From the NCBI GenBank assembly GCA_002332755.1, contig DDBO01000028.1, positions 1 through 9,601 on the forward strand: a DNA stretch of 9,601 nt, in the 5' to 3' direction. Below the pieces are notes generated by a model. It was not told the DNA's origin. It was given only the letters and a program-made list of their open reading frames with translations, and made no database searches. The translations under genes and the position numbers were made by a program. The DNA comes from Bacteroidales bacterium UBA2030 (GTDB lineage: Bacteria > Bacteroidota > Bacteroidia > Bacteroidales > TTA-H9). Positions 1 to 6,810 of this stretch are shown piece after piece (positions within the stretch are counted from its first letter, which is position 1; each line of letters begins with the position of its first letter).

Positions 1-25
1 TTGTGGCGGGATTTATGAATTCAAA

Positions 26-82
26 GCCGGAAATACACGATAGTTTAATTTTGCAAAATATTTATTATCAATGATTTCCGGC
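26..82. repeat. Nested dyad: 9-bp inverted repeat around a 12-bp palindrome
   Basis: GCCGGAAAT at 26-34 is the exact reverse complement of ATTTCCGGC at 74-82. Almost exactly midway lies the perfect 12-bp palindrome ATTTTGCAAAAT (48-59). The two centres of symmetry differ by only half a base (54 against 53.5). The palindrome overlaps the proposed -7 promoter element at 46-53. No T-run follows the outer arms, so a terminator is unlikely. An operator for a dimeric regulator, or a pair of outer sites flanking the promoter, is an inference from symmetry and position only. Confidence 0.5.
46..53 (+). promoter_or_regulatory. Putative Bacteroidota -7 element (TAATTTTG) for the DUF4914 gene
   Basis: TAATTTTG matches the Bacteroidota sigma-ABfr -7 consensus TAnnTTTG exactly. 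No good TTG/TTTG -33 element is found 17-23 nt upstream, so the call rests on the -7 box and its placement. Transcription would start near 58-63, giving a leader of about 130 nt that contains the hairpin at 111-138. A weaker one-mismatch box, TAAAGTTG at 162-169, is an alternative that would lie very close to the start codon. Confidence 0.45.
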
Positions 83-110
83 AATCAAAAAATACAGGGA
101 GAAAAACACG

Positions 111-144
111 GGTTCAGCACAGATGCTGCAGCTGAACCGGTTCA
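111..144 (+). promoter_or_regulatory. Leader hairpin and overlapping 12-bp palindrome
   Basis: GGTTCAGC (111-118) pairs perfectly with GCTGAACC (131-138) across a 12-nt loop. The 3' arm also forms half of the perfect palindrome TGAACCGGTTCA (133-144). A six-T run follows only at 149-154, ten bases beyond the stem, so it is a poor terminator fit. It could be a 5'-UTR structure, a protein site on DNA, or a degenerate terminator of a gene to the left. The sequence does not decide between these. Confidence 0.4.
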
Positions 145-189
145 TTAATTTTTTCAGTAAGTAAAGTTGTTTTATAAAAAATACTAAAA

Positions 190-2142
190 ATGCTTGAGAT
201 CTTAAATAAAATTCATGAAAAGGGCATTCATTTGCCAGAGGAAGTACGCGACCTCATCGAAGGGGCCAAGAGTGTGCGTTTATATGAAAGTGTAAATGAC
301 CTGGCCCTTGCGGCTGCCGGAGGCGAAGGGAGCAATCTATTTGAAGTCAAATATGAAGTTCCGGATAAAGGCTGGATTACCGAAGCCATAGTCCACAGAA
401 CAAGTAACGGAATATCCGTCAATTACCCAGAGCCATATATGCGTCGCCGTGACCCCGACACCATGGTTATTGCAGATGATTTGCCAACCGACAAACCCCG
501 ATTCTCGGAAAAATTCGGGTTTCCATTTGAAGGATTGCGAGAGGAGACGTTTCAATGGTTGAAGCAGCAGGATCTTGCCATGTTTTTCTATTTTGCAGGC
601 AACATGGGCATTGGTGTGGGTGGTTTGGCTATCGTTCCGGCCAACGCTGCTTTTTTTGCGATGGGTTTGGCCATGCTTCAAAAAATAAGGTCTTTGAGTT
701 CCATAGATGAGGAATTCAAGGTGGAGTCTGTCATATACGTAGCTCCTATCTTCCGGCATACACACTTCAACGGAAAACAAATCGTTGTCCATCGCCGGAT
801 GGAGCACCTCCACGAACTTTATTCCTACAACCTTTATCCCGGTCCCAGTGCAAAGAAAGGGCTATACTCCGTGCTATTGGATAAAGGAGAAAAAGAAGGA
901 TGGATAACGGCACACTGCTCAACCGTGCAGGTAATCAGCCCTTACGACAATGTTACTACCTTCATGCATGAGGGCGCCAGCGGTGGAGGTAAGAGCGAAA
1001 TGCTTCAGCACATAGTGCGCGAACCCAACGGACAGGTTCTCATTGGCCAAAATATTACCAATGGCGAGCGCAGGCTGATCAATATCTCACAATTCTGCGA
1101 GTTTTTCCCCGTAACCGACGACATGGCTCTGTGCCACCCTTCCATTCAAACCAGCAATGGCAAACTAAATGTATTAGATGCCGAAAACTCATGGTTTATC
1201 AGGGTAGATTCGGTGAAAGAATATGGTGATGATCCGTTTTTGGAAAAGGCCACATTAAAGCCTGCAGGCCCTCTGCTTTTCCTTAACCTCCAATCAAAAC
1301 CCGAATGTACTGTTTTGATATGGAACCACACCGAAGACGCTCCCGGTAAGCCCTGTCCCAACCCGCGAGTAGTGCTACCAAGGGAGTATGTACCTAACGT
1401 GTTGAGTAAACCCGTAAAAGTGGACATTCGAAGCTTTGGAGTAAGGACTCCACCCTGTACCCGGGAAAAACCGGATATTGGCATCATTGGGCTGTTTCAT
1501 ATTCTGCCTCCGGCCCTTGCCTGGCTATGGAGATTGGTAGCTCCCAGGGGTTATGCCAATCCCAGCATTGTTGGGGGAAGCGCCCTCGAGTCGGAGGGAG
1601 TGGGTTCGTTTTGGCCTTTTGCTACAGGAAAGAGGGTAACCCATGCCAACCTCTTGCTCGAACAAATTATAAACAGTCCGAGAATGCGCTATATTCTGGT
1701 GCCTAACCAACACATTGGCGCCTGGAAAGTAGGATTCAAGCCTCAACTCCTTATGCGCGAATACCTTACACGCAGGGGCAACGCCAAGCTTCGCAGCGAC
1801 CAGACCCAGGAAGCTCGCTGTCCACTACTAGGCTATGAACTAAATTATCTTACCATTGAAGGGTCGAAAATCACCTCCAAATTTCTCAAAGTATATAAGC
1901 AATCGGAGGTTGGCATCGAAGGCTATGATGCTGGTGCTGCCATGCTCTCCGACTTCTTTAAACGGGAATTAAAGAAATATCTTACTCCAGAGCTTAATCA
2001 TATTGGAAAACTTATCATTGAAGCCTGCCTTAACGATGCCACAGTTGAGGATTACAATGCAATTGTGCCCATGGATTACAAGTATTCCTTTCTCTCCATG
2101 GAGGAACTCGATCAGGCATGGACTAACGACCATAATGATTGA
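190..2142 (+). CDS. DUF4914 family protein, PEP-carboxykinase-like P-loop enzyme
   Basis: A 650-aa cytoplasmic protein with no signal peptide or convincing membrane anchor. I recognise it from memory as DUF4914, a family of about this length. From about residue 215 onward it follows E. coli ATP-PEPCK (PckA) in order: K222-K223-G (PckA K212-K213), H242-C-S (H232), P-loop GASGGGKS at 262-269 with K268 (K254), an acidic pair D310-D311 (perhaps D268-D269), N-P-R393 (R333), L-P-P at 439-441, and a conserved block at 501-516 resembling the LVNTGW region. The P-loop followed by Glu also resembles HPr kinase, which shares the PEPCK fold. Nucleotide binding is therefore likely; the substrate is unknown and PEPCK activity is not shown. 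The N-terminal ~200 residues are not assigned. The ATG at 190 follows an A-rich leader typical of Bacteroidota. The gene is monocistronic, closed by the terminator at 2176. Confidence 0.82.
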   Translation: MLEILNKIHEKGIHLPEEVRDLIEGAKSVRLYESVNDLALAAAGGEGSNLFEVKYEVPDKGWITEAIVHRTSNGISVNYPEPYMRRRDPDTMVIADDLPTDKPRFSEKFGFPFEGLREETFQWLKQQDLAMFFYFAGNMGIGVGGLAIVPANAAFFAMGLAMLQKIRSLSSIDEEFKVESVIYVAPIFRHTHFNGKQIVVHRRMEHLHELYSYNLYPGPSAKKGLYSVLLDKGEKEGWITAHCSTVQVISPYDNVTTFMHEGASGGGKSEMLQHIVREPNGQVLIGQNITNGERRLINISQFCEFFPVTDDMALCHPSIQTSNGKLNVLDAENSWFIRVDSVKEYGDDPFLEKATLKPAGPLLFLNLQSKPECTVLIWNHTEDAPGKPCPNPRVVLPREYVPNVLSKPVKVDIRSFGVRTPPCTREKPDIGIIGLFHILPPALAWLWRLVAPRGYANPSIVGGSALESEGVGSFWPFATGKRVTHANLLLEQIINSPRMRYILVPNQHIGAWKVGFKPQLLMREYLTRRGNAKLRSDQTQEARCPLLGYELNYLTIEGSKITSKFLKVYKQSEVGIEGYDAGAAMLSDFFKRELKKYLTPELNHIGKLIIEACLNDATVEDYNAIVPMDYKYSFLSMEELDQAWTNDHND

Positions 2143-2175
2143 AATCTAACCCAATCGTTCCTATCATCTATGTAC

Positions 2176-2205
2176 AAGGCTGTCTTTCATGGGGCAGCCT
2201 TTTTT
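2176..2205 (+). terminator. Rho-independent terminator after the DUF4914 gene
   Basis: AAGGCTG (2176-2182) pairs perfectly with CAGCCTT (2195-2201). T-G wobble and C-G pairs can extend the stem inwards. A T-run (2200-2205) follows immediately, then TTTTT after one G. It starts 33 nt after the DUF4914 stop codon. It also argues against starting the next gene at the upstream in-frame ATG at 2170, because this hairpin would then lie inside the coding region. Confidence 0.85.
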
Positions 2206-2236
2206 GTTTTTAACCCTGCCATTGAGAGGTTTTCCC

Positions 2237-2244
2237 TAACTTTG
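2237..2244 (+). promoter_or_regulatory. Putative -7 element (TAACTTTG) of the four-gene operon
   Basis: TAACTTTG is an exact match to the Bacteroidota TAnnTTTG box, located between the terminator and the ATG at 2257. The nearest upstream TTG (2222-2224) is only 12 nt away, shorter than the usual -33/-7 spacing, so the -33 side is unsupported. Transcription would begin around 2249-2254, leaving only a few bases before the ATG and hence a nearly leaderless message. Confidence 0.45.
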
Positions 2245-2256
2245 GGCACAAAAAAG

Positions 2257-2772
2257 ATGCACCCCAAAGGCGAAAATGACCTGTATGTTTTGCTCGATGC
2301 CATGGGCATTCCTTACACTATATACCGCCACCCGCCTGCACCCACTATAGAAATAGCCAGAGAATACTGGAAAAACATACCCACTACCCATTGCAAAAAC
2401 ATTTTCTTCAGAAACCACAAAGGCAATCGGCATTATCTTGTGGTGATAGAACATACCCGAGAACTGGATATTCACTCCCTTGAGCTTAGGCTGAGGCAAG
2501 GGAAACTGACCTTTGCCTCTCCCCAGCGATTGATGAAATATCTCGGCGTAGAACCCGGTTCAGTGACCCCTTTTGGCCTTATAAATGACGTTGAACACCA
2601 TGTCCACGTTTTCCTGGATTATTTTCTGCAGCAATCCGAGACCATCAGTTTCCATCCTCTCACCAATACCGCTTCGGTAGCATTACGCTTTGAAGATTTT
2701 ATGAAATTTCTTCAGGCCTCTGGCAATACTTACGAATTCATTCATATGCATAAAGAAAATACAAAGCCATGA
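2257..2772 (+). CDS. YbaK/ProXp-ala (PrdX-type) aminoacyl-tRNA deacylase
   Basis: A 171-aa cytoplasmic protein of the YbaK/ProRS-associated editing superfamily, which hydrolyses mischarged tRNA; the PrdX/ProXp-ala branch clears Ala-tRNA(Pro). Visible hallmarks are the N-terminal helix leading to Y-R-H-P-P (23-27), the K47-N-I-F-F-R block with the expected catalytic-site lysine, R58-H-Y-L-V-V strand, the S88-P-Q-R-L segment, G101-S-V-T-P-F-G (the family's substrate-pocket loop), and F132-H-P-L-T-N-T near the end. The start at 2257 gives the family's usual length of about 170 residues. The earlier in-frame ATG at 2170 would add 29 residues encoded by a terminator hairpin and promoter box. It is first in the operon, and its stop overlaps the next start as ATGA, implying coupled translation. 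The deacylase call is strong; the exact tRNA substrate is inferred from family resemblance. Confidence 0.87.
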   Translation: MHPKGENDLYVLLDAMGIPYTIYRHPPAPTIEIAREYWKNIPTTHCKNIFFRNHKGNRHYLVVIEHTRELDIHSLELRLRQGKLTFASPQRLMKYLGVEPGSVTPFGLINDVEHHVHVFLDYFLQQSETISFHPLTNTASVALRFEDFMKFLQASGNTYEFIHMHKENTKP

Positions 2773-3992
2773 AAACCTGCCATTATTTAGTAATCGGAAG
2801 TATGATGTGTCTTACCTTGACCTTAAGGGCTCAGACACCCGCAGACAAATTGATTTATCAGGGGAAAAAACCGGGTTTCTATCAACAGATAAGGGCGGAT
2901 GCAGGTCGCACTAGCGAAGTGCAGCCTGTATCTCCAATGGTGCAAGTTGCCATCAGTCCCCAAACATTTCCCACAGATCCTGCAAGGTACCAAAAAATGT
3001 GGCACCAGCCCCCCATAAGTCAGGGAGAAACCGGAACCTGCTGGTGTTTTGCTGCAGTATCTTACTTAGAATCGGAATGCAAACGACTCACAGGCATTGA
3101 GGTCAAATTATCAGAAATGTATTTTGTTTATTATGAATATCTCGAGAGAGCTGCAGAATTCGTGAAAACCCGTGGGCAGATTAGTTTTGAAGAAGGCTCA
3201 GAATCATCGAGTGTCCCTTTGTTGCTCAAACGCTATGGGGCAGTACCGGCACAGGCTTATGCAGGAAAACCCGGATATCTGAAATTTCATTATCATACCC
3301 AAATGGTGGAAGAAATGAAAGCCTATCTGGAGTATGTAAAGAGCAGTGGGGCCTGGGATGAAGAAACAACACTGAAAGTGATTCGCTCGATTCTTAATCA
3401 TTATATGGGGACTCCGCCAGATACTTTCGATTGGAAAGGCGCCAGATATACTCCACTGCAATTTTCAAGGGAAGTCTTAAAACTAATTCCTGACGATTAT
3501 TACAACTTTATGTCGAACATACGGCAAACCCAAAATCAAAAAGGCGTTTTAGAAGAGGAAGACAATTGGCGCAGGTTAGACGAATATTACAATATCTCAC
3601 TGGAGGATTTTACAGCCCTGGTGCGCAATGCCCTGGCCCAAAAGCAGACGGTATGCATTTGCGGCGACATCTCCGAACCCGGTTATGGAAGCCAGACTGG
3701 TGCCGCGTTTATTCCCGATTTCGATATTCCGTCGGCATACATCAATGCTTACGCCAGAGAACTCAGGCTAAACAATGGCAGTACGACCGACGATCATTGC
3801 ATGCATCTGATAGGAGCCTTCAACGACAAAGGACGGTGGTGGTATTTACTAAAAGACTCAGGCTCAGGAGCTTTTGACTGCCCCACGCCAGGCTACAGAG
3901 TGATGAGCGAAGATTATGTCCGACTGAAAATGATGAATATCATGATTCACAAGGACGCAGCTCGACCCGTCCTCGATAAATTCATTAAATAA
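2769..3992 (+). CDS. Exported C1 (papain-family) cysteine peptidase
   Basis: A 407-aa protein starting with a Sec signal peptide (about residues 1-22, ending L-R-A-Q), so probably periplasmic or surface exposed. The active-site block Q85-G-E-T-G-T-C91-W-C-F-A fits papain-family enzymes: Q85 forms the oxyanion hole and C91 is the nucleophile. The catalytic histidine is H343 in D-D-H-C-M-H. The third position, Asn in papain (N-S-W-G), is D363 here, in K-D-S-G-S-G, and the following Trp is absent. The length and the long insert between Cys and His (about 250 residues) resemble bleomycin hydrolase/aminopeptidase C relatives, which in Bacteroidota are often exported. The substrate is unknown. The ATG overlaps the editing gene's stop (ATGA). 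The next gene starts 13 nt after the stop. No type IX secretion tail domain is visible. Confidence 0.85.
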   Translation: MKTCHYLVIGSMMCLTLTLRAQTPADKLIYQGKKPGFYQQIRADAGRTSEVQPVSPMVQVAISPQTFPTDPARYQKMWHQPPISQGETGTCWCFAAVSYLESECKRLTGIEVKLSEMYFVYYEYLERAAEFVKTRGQISFEEGSESSSVPLLLKRYGAVPAQAYAGKPGYLKFHYHTQMVEEMKAYLEYVKSSGAWDEETTLKVIRSILNHYMGTPPDTFDWKGARYTPLQFSREVLKLIPDDYYNFMSNIRQTQNQKGVLEEEDNWRRLDEYYNISLEDFTALVRNALAQKQTVCICGDISEPGYGSQTGAAFIPDFDIPSAYINAYARELRLNNGSTTDDHCMHLIGAFNDKGRWWYLLKDSGSGAFDCPTPGYRVMSEDYVRLKMMNIMIHKDAARPVLDKFIK

Positions 3993-4005
3993 AAAATAAA
4001 CTTTT

Positions 4006-6810
4006 ATGAAAAGCCTGCGGGCCTGGCTAATAGGGCTAATACTTGCCATACAGGGTTTTTCGATGATGGTATTCGAATTTGCTTTACCATCATGGCTCAG
4101 GCAATGGCTGGGGGCCAGTTTTGCTGCACAAGCTTTAAGTATTGGTGTTTTTACCGTAGGATTAGCTGCCGGAGCCTGGATTGCATCTCAAAAAACATTA
4201 AAAAAACCCTTTAAAAGCATGGGTTTTCTCCTGATCGGAACTGCTTTGTCTGAGATGCTCTATCCACTGGCAATGAACACATTAACAGATATTTCTCTGC
4301 AAATTCCCGGATGGATTTTTACCACCCTGACTGTGATTTGGGTTTTGCCTGCGGTAATGGCAAGCGGAGCCATGTATCCGCTGGCTGTGAAAAGCATTCC
4401 CGGGCGAAGAAACGCAGGGTGGTTTTATGCTGCCGGATTGATTGGAGCAGGTTTGGGGATCGCCAGTGTTATTTTTCAGTTTTATGGTTATATTCACCTG
4501 GGTACCGCCTTATTTTTATGTGGGTTACCACTTTTTGTAGCCGGTCTTGGAATGTTTATTCTCAAAGAAAAACCTCAGGATAGTGAGATAGCACCCTACA
4601 CTGAAAAGACGGTTGAAGGATTCACAATTCTTGCCTTTTTCCTGGGAGTTGCAGGCATGATCTTTCAACTCAATACGCTAAGGATGGGGAACCTGGTATT
4701 CGGTGCCTCTTACCGGACTTTCGGGTCCATTTTGTTGTGGATTTTACTTGCATCAGGCATGGGAAGTATATTGGCTTCGCGTAATAAAAAGGCCGGGAGC
4801 CACACCATCGGCTCTTTGAATGATACAGTTTTACTTTACTGCATTTTTATGTTTATCAGCCTTCCCCTTTACCGCAGTCTTTTCTACATGCAATCCTTTG
4901 CCTGGCATTCGCTCACACGCAATGATACAGGGTATCAACTCTGGGTGGCTTTCCAGGCTTTCATTCCCTTGGCGTTTGTTGCTGTACCGTCACTAATGAA
5001 TGGTTTTATCTTTACTCATTTGGCCATTTCTTGGGGGCGAGAAGCAGGAAAATTGTATGCTGCAGAAACACTTGGTACCCTCGTGGGAGCTCTTACAGGC
5101 TATTCGTTGCTGATTCCTCTGACCGGACCTCTTTATGGAAATATTATTCTCGGACTGATGTTGATGGGGGTGATGGGTGCCTTCAATGGAAAACGTTTTT
5201 TCAAAAAGAAATATCTGTTGATCGCGAGTGGATTAGCATTGGCTTTATCTATCCTGCTGAAGCCCACGGCAAAAGAATTGTTTTCAGGGGTTTTTCGAAC
5301 AGGTGAACCGCATAATCCGGGAGAAATAGCCGCCGATGATTATGGTAGACATGCATCGGTGGCCGTTAGCTTCGACAACCATGGTTTGATGAGCTTGCTT
5401 ATCGACGGGAAACCCGATGCTGGCATATCTATGACCGAACTCCCTTCGACCGACGAACCTGTAGAGATTTTGCTGGGAGCCCTACCCCTTTCACTTAAAC
5501 CCGAGGCTACCCATATAGCAACCATTGGCTTAGGTTCCGGACTCACGGCAAGCATACTCTCGCAAGGACCTAACACACAAATCAACGATATTCTGGAAAT
5601 TGAACCGGCTGTTGTAAAAGCAGCTGAAAACTTTGGAGAAAGAGTTGCTGCCGTTTGGTACGACCCCAGAAGCCGAATACATATCTCTGATGCCAGGGGG
5701 TGGTTCTTACACAATGAATATCCCTATGATATCATTGTTTCAGAACCCAGCAATCCCTGGGTGATGGGTAATAGTAGCCTTTTTACGGAAGGCTTCTATC
5801 AACTGATAAAAAAATCCCTCCACGAGAATGGCATTTTCGTCCAGTGGATTCAATTGTACGAAACAAATGAAGACATTCTTGCCTCCATTCTCTTTCAATT
5901 GGGCCGCGTGTTTGAAGATTATACAATCTACCTGGCGGATGATGGCAATATGCTTGTGGTAGCCGGAAAAAATACCCTCCAATTAGAGCCTGATGAAAAA
6001 ATTTTCAGCCAACCCGCCCTTGCCAGGCATCTCACACGATTAGGCATATACTCCCCCGGCGATTTAAAAATCAGAAAATTAGCTCAAAAAAAACTGCTCC
6101 AACCCTGGGTTGATAAAACCTCAACAAAACTCAAAAATCACAGTGACCTTTTGCCTGTTATAGAACCACTCTCACTCAGGGCGCTATTTTTTGCCGAAGA
6201 TGCATACTGGATTAACGACCTGAAGCGAATATCGGCTGCACTGTTATTGACAGACAAACCCGGAATCACAACAGGCATATCACCCTATGGTTACAGATTG
6301 TCAGCCGTCACAAGAGCCATAAAAGGTAAAATGTTGTACGATCTTCTTTCAGGGTCTGCCCTCGACACAAACCATTTAAACACCCCTGGCCTGAGTCGTG
6401 AAATTTCTCAACTTATTGCCGGCTTTCAAAAGCCAGATCTGGACCATTCACAAGACTTTCTAGTATTACTAAACGAATTTTGTTTTTGCCTGGAAGAATT
6501 CATAACAAAAGAAGAAGCCTTGAACCTATCGCATCCTTTCCATAAGGAAAGTCAAGCCGGGCAACTCTTATATTTTCATGAAGCAATCATGAAAAAAGAC
6601 ATCAAAGAAATTGACCTTGAAACGGGAAAAATTTTATCCCATTGTAACCTTTGGCCACAACCCATCGTCGAATTTGTCGAACTTGTCAATCAGATTTTGG
6701 CGCTTGATTACTCACACCAGTGCACACCTGCAATTGACACCTTAAATCCTGCTTTCCTAATATTAATGCATGCACAAAAAAATACATCCATCAAAACACT
6801 ATATCCATGA
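4006..6810 (+). CDS. Membrane protein fused to a spermidine-synthase-like domain
   Basis: A 934-aa inner-membrane protein. Residues 7-418 hold about 12-13 hydrophobic helices, including the F-E motif and Gly-rich second helix usual in MFS-like/spermidine synthase fusions. Residues ~440-655 form a Rossmann methyltransferase-like aminopropyltransferase domain: Y446-G-R-H, I466-D-G, G508-L-G-S-G (nucleoside binding), E531-I-E-P (ribose-binding acid), D562-A-R, and Y574-D-I-I-V-S-E-P-S-N-P-W with F593-T-E-G-F-Y. In true spermidine synthases the catalytic motif is D-x-x-D-P; here the two acids are E580 and N583, so classical putrescine aminopropyltransfer is doubtful. Residues ~660-934 are helical and charged with no recognised domain. 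The start ATG follows an A/T-rich 13-nt gap, and the stop overlaps the next start (ATGA). Placement among exported proteins suggests an envelope role, but the small-molecule substrate is unknown. Confidence 0.85.
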   Translation: MKSLRAWLIGLILAIQGFSMMVFEFALPSWLRQWLGASFAAQALSIGVFTVGLAAGAWIASQKTLKKPFKSMGFLLIGTALSEMLYPLAMNTLTDISLQIPGWIFTTLTVIWVLPAVMASGAMYPLAVKSIPGRRNAGWFYAAGLIGAGLGIASVIFQFYGYIHLGTALFLCGLPLFVAGLGMFILKEKPQDSEIAPYTEKTVEGFTILAFFLGVAGMIFQLNTLRMGNLVFGASYRTFGSILLWILLASGMGSILASRNKKAGSHTIGSLNDTVLLYCIFMFISLPLYRSLFYMQSFAWHSLTRNDTGYQLWVAFQAFIPLAFVAVPSLMNGFIFTHLAISWGREAGKLYAAETLGTLVGALTGYSLLIPLTGPLYGNIILGLMLMGVMGAFNGKRFFKKKYLLIASGLALALSILLKPTAKELFSGVFRTGEPHNPGEIAADDYGRHASVAVSFDNHGLMSLLIDGKPDAGISMTELPSTDEPVEILLGALPLSLKPEATHIATIGLGSGLTASILSQGPNTQINDILEIEPAVVKAAENFGERVAAVWYDPRSRIHISDARGWFLHNEYPYDIIVSEPSNPWVMGNSSLFTEGFYQLIKKSLHENGIFVQWIQLYETNEDILASILFQLGRVFEDYTIYLADDGNMLVVAGKNTLQLEPDEKIFSQPALARHLTRLGIYSPGDLKIRKLAQKKLLQPWVDKTSTKLKNHSDLLPVIEPLSLRALFFAEDAYWINDLKRISAALLLTDKPGITTGISPYGYRLSAVTRAIKGKMLYDLLSGSALDTNHLNTPGLSREISQLIAGFQKPDLDHSQDFLVLLNEFCFCLEEFITKEEALNLSHPFHKESQAGQLLYFHEAIMKKDIKEIDLETGKILSHCNLWPQPIVEFVELVNQILALDYSHQCTPAIDTLNPAFLILMHAQKNTSIKTLYP

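Noticed and set aside
2..43. A short frame ending in a TAG at 41-43 that could be the tail of an upstream gene
   Set aside because: Only 13 codons are visible; other frames also stop early, and no family can be recognised, so an upstream coding end cannot be supported.
26..82. A miniature transposable element with the 9-bp inverted repeats as termini
   Set aside because: The flanking bases show no matching target-site duplication, and the element would be only 57 bp with a promoter box at its centre.
337..813. A 158-codon open frame on the - strand
   Set aside because: It lies wholly antisense to the DUF4914 gene, has low-complexity, non-family-like composition, and no promoter or neighbour context. 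The + strand frame has clear conserved motifs.
1146..1746. Two further antisense open frames of 113 and 73 codons
   Set aside because: Both are opposite the most conserved PEPCK-like part of the DUF4914 gene and look like codon-bias shadows.
3566..3877. A 103-codon + strand frame inside the C1 peptidase gene
   Set aside because: It overlaps the region that encodes the catalytic His in the main frame, and its Arg/Cys-rich sequence is typical of an out-of-frame shadow.
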